From: CBDCGV01 sp965216955
GTDB lineage: Bacteria; Bacteroidota; Bacteroidia; Chitinophagales; JADIYW01
DNA: 64,000 nt
Reading direction: 5' to 3'
Assembly: GCA_965216955.1 (NCBI GenBank)
Contig: CBDCGV010000006.1
Span: 66,850 to 130,849, forward strand
Shown here piece after piece: positions 36,269 to 45,707 of the stretch. The notes beneath the pieces are model-generated. The model had not been told where the DNA came from. It was given only the letters and a program-made list of their open reading frames with translations, and searched no databases. How positions within the stretch are numbered: the stretch's first letter is position 1; every line of letters begins with the position of its first letter. Both the position numbers and the translations under genes were made by a program.

Positions 36269-36499
36269 ATACTGTTACTCTATTTTATTACAATAGCTCT
36301 TTCCCTAAAAGGACATCTAATAAAAATGCCGCTCAAAAATACAATACTAATCAATTGAAAAACATTTCAAGCTCAAAATCACTTTCAATCAATATTAAAT
36401 CAAGAGCACAAAAAAAGAAAATATTTTAAAAAAGGTAGTAAATCATGGGATAGATAATCTAGATTATCCCTAACTTCGCTGGCTAAATTTTTAACTATT

Positions 36500-37693
36500 A
36501 TGCTTACAACATCGACAACTTTAGACAGACTATCAGAATCAGCAACTATTAAAATGGCACAATTAAGCCGTGAATTAAAATCAAAGGGGCACGATGTTAT
36601 AAGTCTAAGTTTAGGGCAACCCGATTTTTCTGCGCCCAAACATATTCATACTGCTGCTAAGGAAGCCATTGATGAGGGATATGATGGTTATCCCCCAGTT
36701 CCTGGTTATTTAGATTTAAGGGAAGCCATTTGTGAAAAGTTAAAGAGGGATAACAATCTAAACTACACACCAGACCAAATAGTCGTTTCTACAGGTGCAA
36801 AGCAATCACTTGCCAATATAGCCATGTGTTTTATTAATGAGGGCGATGAAGTAATTATTCCAGCCCCATACTGGGTTACCTATCCTGAACAAGTAAGCAT
36901 GATGGGTGGAAAACCTGTGTTTATTTCTTCTTCTGTTGAAACAAATTTTAAAGTAACTGCTGAACAAATAGAGGCAGCTATTACTCCAAAAACAAAATTT
37001 TTAGTCTACTCCTCTCCTTCGAACCCAGCTGGCTCGGTGTATTCAAAAGAGGAACTGAAAAGTATTGCTGAAGTATTGGAAAGAAATCCTCATGTATATG
37101 TGATTTCAGATGAAATATATGAACATATTAATTATGTTGGGGGCCATCAAAGCATTGCTCAATTTGATTCCATTAAAGATAGAGTGATTCTTGTCAACGG
37201 TCAGGCAAAAGGCTTTGCTATGACGGGATGGAGAATTGGTTACATTGCGGCTCCTTCATTTGTAGCAAAAGCTTGTACAAAATTACAAGGGCAATTTACC
37301 TCAGCCACTTGCTCAATAGCACAGCGTGCCACAATAGCTGCGCTTCTTGGCGATCAACAGCCCACTATTGATATGAAAGATGCCTTTAAAAAAAGAAGGG
37401 GTTTGGTTGTTGAATTAATGAGTGCAATTGAAGGTGTAAAAACGAATGTTCCAGAAGGCGCTTTTTACCTATTTCCTGATGTGAGCTACTATTTTGGTAA
37501 ATCTGACGGCAATACAACAATTAATGATAGTGGTGATTTATGCATGTATATTTTAAATAGTGTTTATGTAGCGACCGTTCCGGGATTAGCATTTGGCACC
37601 CCTGAATGTATACGTATGAGTTATGCCGCTTCAGAAGAGGATCTAAGAGAAGCTATTAAGCGAATCAAGGAAGCCTTAGGGAAACTGAAATAA
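36500..37693 (+). CDS. Aspartate-type PLP aminotransferase (class I)
   Basis: A 397-residue fold-type I aminotransferase. SLSLGQPDFSAP, VSTGAKQSLANIAM, YWVTYPEQV, YSSPSNPAGSVYSKEEL, VISDEIYEHI and the PLP-lysine region GQAKGFAMTGWRIGYIAAP are all present, with R of RMSYA near the end binding the carboxylate. It fits the aspartate/prephenate aminotransferase subgroup. It probably makes aspartate or an aromatic amino acid. A DUF1572 gene follows 15 bases later. Confidence 0.92.
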   Translation: MLTTSTTLDRLSESATIKMAQLSRELKSKGHDVISLSLGQPDFSAPKHIHTAAKEAIDEGYDGYPPVPGYLDLREAICEKLKRDNNLNYTPDQIVVSTGAKQSLANIAMCFINEGDEVIIPAPYWVTYPEQVSMMGGKPVFISSSVETNFKVTAEQIEAAITPKTKFLVYSSPSNPAGSVYSKEELKSIAEVLERNPHVYVISDEIYEHINYVGGHQSIAQFDSIKDRVILVNGQAKGFAMTGWRIGYIAAPSFVAKACTKLQGQFTSATCSIAQRATIAALLGDQQPTIDMKDAFKKRRGLVVELMSAIEGVKTNVPEGAFYLFPDVSYYFGKSDGNTTINDSGDLCMYILNSVYVATVPGLAFGTPECIRMSYAASEEDLREAIKRIKEALGKLK

Positions 37694-37708
37694 TATCCAT
37701 TTAGAATA

Positions 37709-38269
37709 TTGAGTTATTTAACAAGCATAAAAAAGCAATTTGAGTATTATAAAATGCTCGGAGATAAGACTTTTGAACAATTGTCCGATGACCAATTATT
37801 TCTACAGTATAACGAACAAAGCAATAGTATTGCCATCATAGTGAAACATTTATGGGGCAATATGATGTCTAGATGGACTGACTTTTTGGATTCGGATGGC
37901 GAGAAAGAATGGAGAAAAAGAGATGAAGAATTCGAAAACGACATTCAATCAAGAAGCGTATTACTAGAAAAGTGGGAAGAAGGATGGCAATGCCTTTTTG
38001 GTGCAATTAATTCATTGTCAGATGACGATTTAGAACGCAACATTTTTATTCGAAACATGGGACATACGGTTACAGAGGCCATTAACAGACAACTCGCTCA
38101 TTATGCATATCATATAGGTCAAATTGTTTTTATTGGAAAAATGATAAAAGGCGAAAACTGGGCATCACTTTCAATTCCGAAAGGCACTTCAAAATCTTAT
38201 AATGAAATACAGTTTTCTAAACCCAAACGAAAAGAACATTTTATAGATGACATCATGAAGAAGAAGTAA
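37709..38269 (+). CDS. DinB-like DUF1572 family protein
   Basis: A 186-residue four-helix-bundle protein of the DinB/YfiT metal-binding superfamily. The metal-ligand histidines fit in AIIVKHLWGNM and RQLAHYAYHIGQIVF. I keep the TTG start at 37709 because SYLTSIKKQFEYYKMLGDKT matches the family N-terminus; the next ATG would remove it. The reaction is unknown; relatives include bacillithiol- or mycothiol-dependent enzymes. Confidence 0.8.
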   Translation: MSYLTSIKKQFEYYKMLGDKTFEQLSDDQLFLQYNEQSNSIAIIVKHLWGNMMSRWTDFLDSDGEKEWRKRDEEFENDIQSRSVLLEKWEEGWQCLFGAINSLSDDDLERNIFIRNMGHTVTEAINRQLAHYAYHIGQIVFIGKMIKGENWASLSIPKGTSKSYNEIQFSKPKRKEHFIDDIMKKK

Positions 38270-38288
38270 ATCAACGGTTTTATCTTAT

Positions 38289-39545
38289 TTACTTACTTCT
38301 AATCGCTTCCACGGGGTCCATTTTAGAAGCTTTTGATGCCGGTAAAAACCCTGAGATTATTCCAATTAGAATGGAAACACTGATTCCTATTAGTATATTT
38401 TTCATACTCAAGCCAAAAGTAAAATCAGCCGTTCTAGTAGCAATTGTCGCTAAAATATAAACCAATAAAAGACCTATTATACCTCCCAGAATGCAAAGAA
38501 TAATAGACTCTAATAAAAACTCTGCTAAAATATGATTCTTATGTGCACCCATTGCCTTTTTGATGCCAATTATTTTTGTGCGTTCTGAAACAGACACAAA
38601 CATAATATTTGCAATTCCAAACCCTCCAATCAAAAGCGCAAAAAAGCCCATAATCCAACCAATCATATTTAATGCCTTAAGCAGATCATTAAAGCCCAAA
38701 GAAATAATACTTAAGCGATTTATTGCAAAATTATCTTCACTAAGAGGACGTAGTCTTCTAGAAGATCTCATTACGCCTTCAATCTCCACTTTCAATTGCG
38801 TTAAATTCACCTTGTCTTTCGCTTTAACAACAATATCTGGGGTAGCATCCTCTAGTACTATATTTGTGCTCTTTGTAACAAATGCATAGGGCATTAAAAC
38901 CACCTTGTCAAAATTGATGCCCAATAAATCTTCTCCCTCCTTTTTTATAATGCCTATAATCTCTACTTTTTTATCTAAAACATTAATCTCCTTGCCAATT
39001 ATATCTTTATCTTCCTCAAATACTTCCTCCGCGGTAGCAGCACCAATTACAGCAACATTTTGCCCTCTATAGCATTCTTGTAATGTAAAATATCTGCCAT
39101 ATTGAATATTTAATTCGAAAACACTACCATATTCATGGGTTACCCCCATTACATCCAGCTGCTTAACCGTTCTTGTTTTATAATTCACCTCTTCATCTCT
39201 TGCATCTACCGAATAAACAACATCTTTTGCATTTCGAAGTCGCTCCTTCAAAAACTTATAATCATCAAAACTGGCTTCCGGACGCTGCCAATACTTCCAC
39301 CATGGATATTCTTTTGTTGAGAAAGTCCATGGCCATTTCTCAATAAACAATAAGTTATCTCCCAAACTACTAATGGATCTATTAATATTGTTTTTTAATG
39401 CGTCTACGGAGGTAAGAATTGAGATAATACAAAAGATACCAATGGTTATCCCCAGTAGAGATAAAAATGAACGCAACTTATTGACCCATAACTGTTGAAA
39501 GGACAATTTTAAGCTTTCAAATAGTATCTGAAAAAAAGCTTTCAT
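38289..39545 (-). CDS. ABC transporter permease, MacB/FtsX type
   Basis: A 418-residue inner-membrane protein with one N-terminal helix (about 22-45, FLSLLGITIGIFCIISIL), a large periplasmic MacB-like domain (about 50-270) and three C-terminal helices of the FtsX domain (SVSERTKIIGIKKAMGAHK loop between them). Such permeases power outward transport or lipoprotein release by mechanotransmission. An ATPase of the matching type is encoded at 41709-42419 on the same strand but not adjacent. Confidence 0.9.
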   Translation of the reverse strand: MKAFFQILFESLKLSFQQLWVNKLRSFLSLLGITIGIFCIISILTSVDALKNNINRSISSLGDNLLFIEKWPWTFSTKEYPWWKYWQRPEASFDDYKFLKERLRNAKDVVYSVDARDEEVNYKTRTVKQLDVMGVTHEYGSVFELNIQYGRYFTLQECYRGQNVAVIGAATAEEVFEEDKDIIGKEINVLDKKVEIIGIIKKEGEDLLGINFDKVVLMPYAFVTKSTNIVLEDATPDIVVKAKDKVNLTQLKVEIEGVMRSSRRLRPLSEDNFAINRLSIISLGFNDLLKALNMIGWIMGFFALLIGGFGIANIMFVSVSERTKIIGIKKAMGAHKNHILAEFLLESIILCILGGIIGLLLVYILATIATRTADFTFGLSMKNILIGISVSILIGIISGFLPASKASKMDPVEAIRSK

Positions 39546-39598
39546 AATAACTTAAGATTATAAAGATAAACAAGCAATGGATAGTCTGTTATATTTTA

Positions 39599-39607
39599 TA
39601 AATTTGC
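39599..39607 (+). promoter_or_regulatory. -7 promoter box for queA
   Basis: TAAATTTGC, a perfect TAnnTTTG box with trailing C, 31 bases before the start codon. Confidence 0.55.
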
Positions 39608-39637
39608 GCTCCCATATTATAATTTAAATTAAGACAT

Positions 39638-40687
39638 ATGAAATTATCTCAGTTCAACTTTGAGCTTTCTCCAGAATTTATTGCCGATTACCCATCAAGA
39701 TTTAGAGATGAATGTCGTTTGATGGTAGTTGATAGAGAAAAACAAACTATCGAGCATAAAATCTTCAAGGATATTCTAAATTATTTTGATGAAGGAGATA
39801 TTATGATCTTAAATAATACTAAAGTTTTTCCTGCAAGATTATTTGGAACTAAAGAAAAAACTGGTGCTAAAATAGAAGTCTTCTTACTCAGAGAGTTAAA
39901 CAGAGAAGCTAAATTATGGGATGTTTTGGTAGATCCTGCAAGAAAGATTAGAGTTGGGAATAAATTATACTTTGGAGAAGATAACTTACTTGTAGCAGAA
40001 GTTGTTGACAATACTACTTCAAGAGGTAGAACGATTAGATTTCTATTTGATGGAGAATATTCAGAATTTAAGCAAGCGTTAGCCATTTTGGGCAATACTC
40101 CCTTACCAAAATACATTAAAAGAGATCCTGAAGATATCGACAAAGAAAGATATCAAACTATATATGCAAAAGAAGAGGGTGCAGTAGCTGCTCCGACTGC
40201 CGGCTTGCACTTTAGCAGAGAATTAATGAAGCGTCTAGAGATCAAAGGACTTGACTTTGCTGAATTAACTTTACATGTTGGATTAGGGACTTTTGATTCT
40301 ATTGATGTAGAAGACCTTTCCAAACATAAAATGGATGCAGAATACTTTAGGGTAAGTGAAGACGCTGCTCAAAAGGTGAATAGAGCAAAGAAGAATAAAA
40401 ATAGAGTTTGTGCGGTTGGTACCACTAGTATAAGGGCTTCTGAAACTGCCGTTTCTGCCGAAAGGTTATTAAAGGCTATGGAAGGCTGGACCAATTTATT
40501 TGTTCATCCACCCTATGAGTTTGCCATCTCAGATGCATTGGTAACTAATTTCCATCTGCCTAAATCAAGTTTGCTAATTTTAACTTGTGCTTTTGGTGGC
40601 TATGATTTAATAATGAAAGCGTATGAAGAAGCGGTGAAAGAAAAATATAATTTCTTCTCCTATGGCGATGCGATGTTAATTATCTAA
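39638..40687 (+). CDS. queA: SAM:tRNA ribosyltransferase-isomerase QueA
   Basis: Transfers and isomerises the ribosyl part of S-adenosylmethionine onto 7-aminomethyl-7-deazaguanine in tRNA to give epoxyqueuosine. The family signatures are DIMILNNTKVFPARLFG, EGAVAAPTAGLHFS, LHVGLGTF, VGTTSIRASETA and TNFHLPKSSLLIL. The 349-residue length is normal. The gene is free-standing, with its own promoter and a hairpin downstream. Confidence 0.96.
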   Translation: MKLSQFNFELSPEFIADYPSRFRDECRLMVVDREKQTIEHKIFKDILNYFDEGDIMILNNTKVFPARLFGTKEKTGAKIEVFLLRELNREAKLWDVLVDPARKIRVGNKLYFGEDNLLVAEVVDNTTSRGRTIRFLFDGEYSEFKQALAILGNTPLPKYIKRDPEDIDKERYQTIYAKEEGAVAAPTAGLHFSRELMKRLEIKGLDFAELTLHVGLGTFDSIDVEDLSKHKMDAEYFRVSEDAAQKVNRAKKNKNRVCAVGTTSIRASETAVSAERLLKAMEGWTNLFVHPPYEFAISDALVTNFHLPKSSLLILTCAFGGYDLIMKAYEEAVKEKYNFFSYGDAMLII

Positions 40688-40761
40688 AGCGCATAACCTA
40701 CTTAAATCACCTATTCTATAGTTAACTAGTAAAACTAGGTTTTCAATAAATTATACATCGA

Positions 40762-40787
40762 AAATATGGACAACTAAGTCCATATTT
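40762..40787. terminator. Hairpin between convergent queA and DUF2795 gene
   Basis: AAATATGGAC-AACTAA-GTCCATATTT is a perfect 10-bp stem with a six-base loop in the 135-base convergent spacer. A bidirectional terminator is the simplest reading, although T-tracts are short. Confidence 0.5.
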
Positions 40788-40822
40788 GAGATTTGTACAC
40801 TCCGCTAAAATTGATTTAAATA

Positions 40823-41047
40823 CTAGTATTCATCTTCATTAAAAAAGAAGTCATCTTTGGTGGGATAATCAGGCCAAATATCTTCTATTGTTTCATAGAT
40901 CTCTCCTTCTTCATCCTCTAATTCTTGAAGATTCTCCATTACTTCAATAGGAGCTCCTGTCCTAATTGCAAAATCTATAAGCTCATCTTTTGTTGATGGC
41001 CATGGTGCATCTTCTAAATAAGATGCTAATTCTAAAGTCCAATACAT
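40823..41047 (-). CDS. DUF2795 family small acidic protein
   Basis: A 74-residue protein. MYWTLELASYLEDAPWPSTK and the acidic end DIWPDYPTKDDFFFNEDEY match a strongly conserved Bacteroidota DUF2795 protein. The tryptophan/proline pattern and acidity suggest a protein partner rather than a DNA binder. Function is unknown. Confidence 0.82.
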   Translation of the reverse strand: MYWTLELASYLEDAPWPSTKDELIDFAIRTGAPIEVMENLQELEDEEGEIYETIEDIWPDYPTKDDFFFNEDEY

Positions 41048-41110
41048 AATCCAGTTTACTTAAAGCGCGCAATAGTAACGAAATTTTTTAATAAATTATC
41101 AAAAAACTAG

Positions 41111-41683
41111 TCACTTTTTTTTCCACTTTTTTTTGGTTCCCATTTTATCTCCATACCTCCTCGATTGATGGTCTGCATTCAATTTTCGTGCCAATAGAAA
41201 TAGGAAATCTGAAAGACGATTTAGGTACTTAATTATTATTGGTTCGACTACTTCATGGATAGAAAGCTCAACAATTCTACGCTCTGCTCTTCGACATATA
41301 CATCTGGCTAAATGCGTCTGTGCCGCAGATATATGCCCCCCTGGTAAAATAAAGTGCTTTAGGATAGGAAGATGAGCATCTAAACTATCAATTTGTTTTT
41401 CAATTAATGTAATATCATTTTCTTCCACTTTAGGAAGCGGCATTTTATTTTTAGAACTATCCTCCGCAAGCAACGCGCCAATATCAAATAAATCGCATTG
41501 AACTTTGTGTATAAAAGTTGTTAATACTTCATCAGTAATATAAGTAGCTACGACTCCTATTATAGAATTTAGTTCATCCACCGTACCATAAGCCTCAATC
41601 TTAATATTTGATTTACTTACCTTCGTTCCACCAATCAACGATGTTTGCCCTTTATCTCCTGTTTTTGTATAAATTTTTTTCAT
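41111..41683 (-). CDS. PduO-type cob(I)alamin adenosyltransferase
   Basis: Adds the adenosyl group of ATP to cob(I)alamin to form coenzyme B12. TKTGDKGQTSLIGGTKVSKS is the N-terminal ATP-binding segment, YGTVDELNSIIG carries the aspartate contact, and ICRRAERRIVEL with YLNRLSDFLFLLAR are the C-terminal signatures. The 190-residue length is typical. It follows the ABC ATPase gene after 25 bases. No B12 riboswitch is visible. Confidence 0.94.
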   Translation of the reverse strand: MKKIYTKTGDKGQTSLIGGTKVSKSNIKIEAYGTVDELNSIIGVVATYITDEVLTTFIHKVQCDLFDIGALLAEDSSKNKMPLPKVEENDITLIEKQIDSLDAHLPILKHFILPGGHISAAQTHLARCICRRAERRIVELSIHEVVEPIIIKYLNRLSDFLFLLARKLNADHQSRRYGDKMGTKKKWKKK

Positions 41684-41708
41684 CTACCAAGATTTATATA
41701 CATTGAAG

Positions 41709-42419
41709 CTAAAAATCTATTTTTTTAATATTTAAATTTTGCTCATCCGATTCAATCACTCCATCTCTTAACCGTATAATTCTGTGTGTATAATTAGCAA
41801 TGTCCTCTTCATGTGTAACGATAATAATTGTATTCCCCTCTTCATGAATTTTCTCAAACAATTGCATTATTTCATAAGATGTTTTTGTATCTAAATTCCC
41901 TGTTGGCTCATCTGCCAATATTAAAGATGGTTTATTTACTAATGCCCTTGCTACCGCCACTCGTTGTCTTTGCCCCCCAGACAATTCATTAGGTCTATGT
42001 TTCAATCTATCACTTAACCCCACATCATTTAAAACCTTAGTGGCTCTTTCTTCTCGCTGTTTTTTAGAAAAACCGGCATAAACTAATGGCAGCATTACAT
42101 TTTCTAACGTCGTTAACCTCGGTATTAAATTAAATGTCTGAAAAACAAAACCAATTTTTTTGTTTCTAATATCAGCTAATTCATTATCATCTAACGACTG
42201 AGTTTCAATTCCTTCTAGAAAGTAATTTCCTCCGGTTGGTGTGTCTAAGCACCCTAAAATATTCATTAAAGTAGACTTTCCTGAACCTGAAGGGCCCATT
42301 AGCGCAACATATTCATTTCTCTTTATTGAGACATCACATCCATTGAGAGCCTTAATTAACTCATTACCCAACTTAAAATGACGCTGGATATTTTCAATTT
42401 TAATAATTTCAGATGACAA
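41709..42419 (-). CDS. ABC transporter ATPase, MacB/LolD type
   Basis: A 236-residue ATPase: Walker A GPSGSGKSTLM, signature LSGGQRQRVAVARAL, Walker B LILADEPTGNLD and the switch histidine in IIIVTHE. The GNLDTK and PRLTTLENVMLPL features belong to the MacB/LolD/FtsE group, which works with FtsX-fold permeases. The permease at 38289-39545 is the nearest candidate partner. It begins one base after the gatC stop. Confidence 0.93.
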   Translation of the reverse strand: MSSEIIKIENIQRHFKLGNELIKALNGCDVSIKRNEYVALMGPSGSGKSTLMNILGCLDTPTGGNYFLEGIETQSLDDNELADIRNKKIGFVFQTFNLIPRLTTLENVMLPLVYAGFSKKQREERATKVLNDVGLSDRLKHRPNELSGGQRQRVAVARALVNKPSLILADEPTGNLDTKTSYEIMQLFEKIHEEGNTIIIVTHEEDIANYTHRIIRLRDGVIESDEQNLNIKKIDF

Positions 42420-42420
42420 A

Positions 42421-42714
42421 CTACTTTTTTTGAATGACCTTAGGAACCTTAATGAAATCAGAGTCTTTAGACGGGGCGTTCATTAATGCTTCTTCTTTGG
42501 ATATATTATTATTAACCTCGTCTTCTCGAAAGACATTCACTTCCTCGTTTATATATATTAGAGGCTCCACATTACTCGTATCCACTTCACTTAATTTTTC
42601 CATGAAGGACAATATCTTCTCCAAGTCATTTTTAATCTCTTCTCTCTTAGAATCATCAAAATCTAACTTTGAAAGTGATGCCAAATGTGCTATTAAAGTA
42701 TCGTTTACTTTCAT
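42421..42714 (-). CDS. gatC: Asp/Glu-tRNA amidotransferase subunit C
   Basis: A 97-residue protein: DTLIAHLASLSKLDFDDSK, FMEKLSEVDTSNVEPL and the Phe-Arg-Glu-Asp stretch VFREDEV are GatC signatures. GatC wraps around GatA and supports transamidation of misacylated Glu-tRNA(Gln) or Asp-tRNA(Asn). gatA and gatB are not in this window, as is common in Bacteroidota. Confidence 0.93.
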   Translation of the reverse strand: MKVNDTLIAHLASLSKLDFDDSKREEIKNDLEKILSFMEKLSEVDTSNVEPLIYINEEVNVFREDEVNNNISKEEALMNAPSKDSDFIKVPKVIQKK

Positions 42715-42837
42715 GGAAAAATTTGATCAAAGATACAAATTTAACCTTAGAGACCGATCTCGAATATAATTAATTCATAATAACAAAAAATGTCTGTTAA
42801 CGTACATGAAGTACAATCCTTTTTTTATTTTCACGCA

Positions 42838-43827
42838 ATGGAAAGAGTTGTAAGCGGAATTAGATCCACAGGAAATTTACACTTAGGAAACTATTTTGGT
42901 GCCGTACAGAATTTTGTTCCTTTACAAGAAGCCCATGAATGTTATTTCTTTATCGCTAATTTACATTCTCTTACTACACATCCTGACCCTATAGAGTTGA
43001 AAAAAAATGTCCAGGCTGTATTGGTTGAATACTTAGCATGTGGCTTAGATCCCAACAAGTCAATTATATACGTTCAAAGTCATGTGCCGGAAATTAGTGA
43101 GTTATATACACTCATGAATATGTTAGCATATAAAGGTGAATTAGAAAAGGTCGTCACCTTTAAAGAAAAAATCAAAAAGCATAAAGAAAATATTAATGCA
43201 GGTTTACTTACCTATCCTGTATTGATGGCTGCTGATATTCTTATTCATAGAGCTCATAAAGTTCCTGTGGGTAAAGATCAAGAACAGCACCTTGAAATGA
43301 CAAGAAATTTTGCGAAACGCTTTAACAATAGATATAAAACAGACCTTTTTCCAGAACCACAAGCTTTTAATTTTTCAGGGAAATTGGTAAAAGTTCCTGG
43401 TTTAGATGGAACAGGAAAGATGGGAAAATCTGAAGGACATGGTAATGCCATTTTCCTAAGAGATGATGAAGCTACTATTCGAAAAAAAGTGATGAAAGCA
43501 AAAACAGACAGTGGCCCGACAGAAAAAAATCAAAAGAAGCCACCTGAAATAGAAAATCTATTTAAAATAATGGAATTAGTATCAACTACTGATACTATTA
43601 ATCATTTTGATGATCACTATAAAAACTGCAGTATTAGATACGGAGATATGAAGAAACAACTAGCTGAAGATATTATCAATTTTACTTATCCACTTAGAGA
43701 AAAAATTGTAGCTTTAGAAGACAAAGAAGATAGATTAAAACAAATAATGAAAGAAGGTGCTGAAAAGGCACGCATAAGTGCAAAAGCAACTATCAAAGAG
43801 GTGAAAGCACTAATGGGAATTAACTAA
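42838..43827 (+). CDS. trpS: Tryptophan-tRNA ligase
   Basis: A class I aminoacyl-tRNA synthetase. The HIGH-like motif is STGNLHLGNYFG and the KMSKS-like motif is GKMGKSEGHG. I start at the ATG at 42838 because MERVVSGIRSTG fits the family N-terminus; an ATG at 42790 would add 16 residues (SVNVHEVQSFFYFHA plus Met) with no family similarity. The product is 329 residues, the normal size. Confidence 0.95.
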   Translation: MERVVSGIRSTGNLHLGNYFGAVQNFVPLQEAHECYFFIANLHSLTTHPDPIELKKNVQAVLVEYLACGLDPNKSIIYVQSHVPEISELYTLMNMLAYKGELEKVVTFKEKIKKHKENINAGLLTYPVLMAADILIHRAHKVPVGKDQEQHLEMTRNFAKRFNNRYKTDLFPEPQAFNFSGKLVKVPGLDGTGKMGKSEGHGNAIFLRDDEATIRKKVMKAKTDSGPTEKNQKKPPEIENLFKIMELVSTTDTINHFDDHYKNCSIRYGDMKKQLAEDIINFTYPLREKIVALEDKEDRLKQIMKEGAEKARISAKATIKEVKALMGIN

Positions 43828-43831
43828 TCTT

Positions 43832-44476
43832 ATGGCAGCAAAAAAGAAAAATAAAGAGATAAAGCATATTGCCGTTGCTGGAAACATTGGAGCAGGAAAA
43901 ACAACTCTAAGTAGAAAATTAGCCAAGCATTATGGATGGACACCGATGTTTGAAGATGTTGAAAACAACCCTTACTTAAATGATTTTTATCAAAATATGC
44001 CCAGGTGGTCTTTTAATCTTCAAATTTATTTTCTCAATAACAGGCTCAAACAAATCATTGAAATTCAGCAGGGAGATGAAATAGTTATTCAAGATCGAAC
44101 CATCTATGAAGATGCTCATATTTTTGCGCCTAACCTTCATGAAATGGGTTTAATGTCCAAAAGAGATTTTGAGAATTATATCAACTTATTTAGAACTATT
44201 TGTATGCAAATAAATCCTCCAGATTTATTAATCTATTTAAAATCTTCTCTACCAACCTTAGTTGATCAAATTCAGAAAAGAGGAAGAGATTATGAGGATA
44301 ATATTAGATTAGATTATCTAAAGCAATTAAATCAATATTACAATAATTGGATTGAGAATTATAGAGAAGGTCCTTTATTAGTTATAGATGTTGACAATTT
44401 AAACATCGTTGACAAGCAAGAAGATCTTGGAAGTGTTATTAGTAAAATTGATGCAGAACTATTTGGACTTTTTTAA
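43832..44476 (+). CDS. Deoxynucleoside kinase
   Basis: A 214-residue kinase of the deoxyribonucleoside kinase family (dCK/dGK-like). The P-loop is GNIGAGKTTLSRKLA, and the DRTIYEDAHIF segment replaces the ERS motif. It phosphorylates salvaged deoxynucleosides; which base is preferred cannot be read from sequence. It starts four bases after trpS and is likely on the same transcript. Confidence 0.92.
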   Translation: MAAKKKNKEIKHIAVAGNIGAGKTTLSRKLAKHYGWTPMFEDVENNPYLNDFYQNMPRWSFNLQIYFLNNRLKQIIEIQQGDEIVIQDRTIYEDAHIFAPNLHEMGLMSKRDFENYINLFRTICMQINPPDLLIYLKSSLPTLVDQIQKRGRDYEDNIRLDYLKQLNQYYNNWIENYREGPLLVIDVDNLNIVDKQEDLGSVISKIDAELFGLF

Positions 44477-44479
44477 TTG

Positions 44480-45568
44480 TTAATCCTGTGCTTTTACATA
44501 TTCTGCTTTGATGTTTTCAAGAACACGCCTAGCGTCTGCAACATCTGTAACCTTACCACTTTTAAAAGCGACTACATATGCAGAACTAAAACCTTGAACT
44601 TTTCTAATAGATCTTAATAGTTCATCCACAATATCTAAGTCTTCATAAATCCCTATGCGTACGTTAGTTAATCCATCTTCTCTGACAAAAGACTCCATCT
44701 CTCCATAATGATCAAACTCATTTTGAAGGATATCCCAGTTAGGTGTTCTAAATAAACCCAACTGAATTTTGAATGAATAATCATCTGTACTCAAAGGATT
44801 AAAATCTCTATTATCTGTATATAATTTTGTAGGGGTTGTGTTTTCTTCATCAACTATTTCAATTTCCTCGTCAGCTTCATCAATGTAAGTATTGTTAGCA
44901 GAGACAAAATCATAAAACTGTTCAACTTCCATGAAAGTCAATCTCTCCTTAGAAATATATCTCAAAGTTTGATTTTCCATTAATGAGGGGAAGTACTCAT
45001 CATCAGTAGTGTTTACAAAGTTTCCAAGGTTCATGGGATTGCTCCATTGTTTGTCCTTCTTTTCTACCATATAAATATCCGTCCCACCTTTTGAATCATC
45101 AAAATTTGCAACAAAGTATAAAACATTACCATCTTTAGACAAGCAAGGATGCCCTACTGTAAAGGATTCCATTTTTGACTCTGCAACCTTCCACATACCA
45201 TCTTTCCAATAAGCACCAAGTACTTCTGACATTAATATTTGTTCTACACTTTGATACGTTGTTTTTTGTGTAGGTGTAGGAGCATTTCCCTCTTCGTCTT
45301 TAAAAACAGTAACCATAAACAAGTTGCTAAGCTCCTCTTCTATTTCTTCTGGCAATGATTGATATACCAGTTCACTAGAGTAATATATTTCTTGATCTCC
45401 TCTCTCATCGGTGAATTGAAAGGTGCTAACTTTCTTATCTGCCACATCAAGAAGATCCAAAATAATTTTTTCTTTTGATTTCTTAGTATCTCCTCCGGTA
45501 TTAGAAAATACTACATTTGCGTTTAGTACGCATAATATTAAGAGAGGCATCAAGTATTTCATCGTCAA
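44480..45568 (-). CDS. Exported PD40-repeat and SPOR-like protein
   Basis: A 362-residue protein with a signal peptide ending near NVVFS. A PD40-type beta-propeller segment (HPCLSKDGNVLYFVANFDDS, DIYMVEKKDKQWSNPMNLG) resembles those in Bacteroidota OmpA-PD40 proteins. The C-terminal region (FKIQLGLFRTPNWDILQNEF, NVRIGIYEDLDIVDELLRSI) looks like a SPOR-type fold that binds peptidoglycan, though the match is weak. The combination suggests a periplasmic wall-linked protein. Function is unknown. Confidence 0.65.
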   Translation of the reverse strand: MTMKYLMPLLILCVLNANVVFSNTGGDTKKSKEKIILDLLDVADKKVSTFQFTDERGDQEIYYSSELVYQSLPEEIEEELSNLFMVTVFKDEEGNAPTPTQKTTYQSVEQILMSEVLGAYWKDGMWKVAESKMESFTVGHPCLSKDGNVLYFVANFDDSKGGTDIYMVEKKDKQWSNPMNLGNFVNTTDDEYFPSLMENQTLRYISKERLTFMEVEQFYDFVSANNTYIDEADEEIEIVDEENTTPTKLYTDNRDFNPLSTDDYSFKIQLGLFRTPNWDILQNEFDHYGEMESFVREDGLTNVRIGIYEDLDIVDELLRSIRKVQGFSSAYVVAFKSGKVTDVADARRVLENIKAEYVKAQD

Positions 45569-45707
45569 TATATTTTAATATTAGCATAAACTTAGATAAA
45601 GAGCAAAAAAAAAACTAGACAATGTTTTCAACAGATCTTAATATCTGATAAAAAGAATTGATATACAGTCATTTAAAAGCATCCTTTTTATAAAAAAGAT
45701 TTTTTTT

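Noticed and set aside
41620..41710. Possible cobalamin riboswitch before the adenosyltransferase gene
   Set aside because: The 25-base gap to the upstream gene is too short, and no B12-box sequence is visible there.
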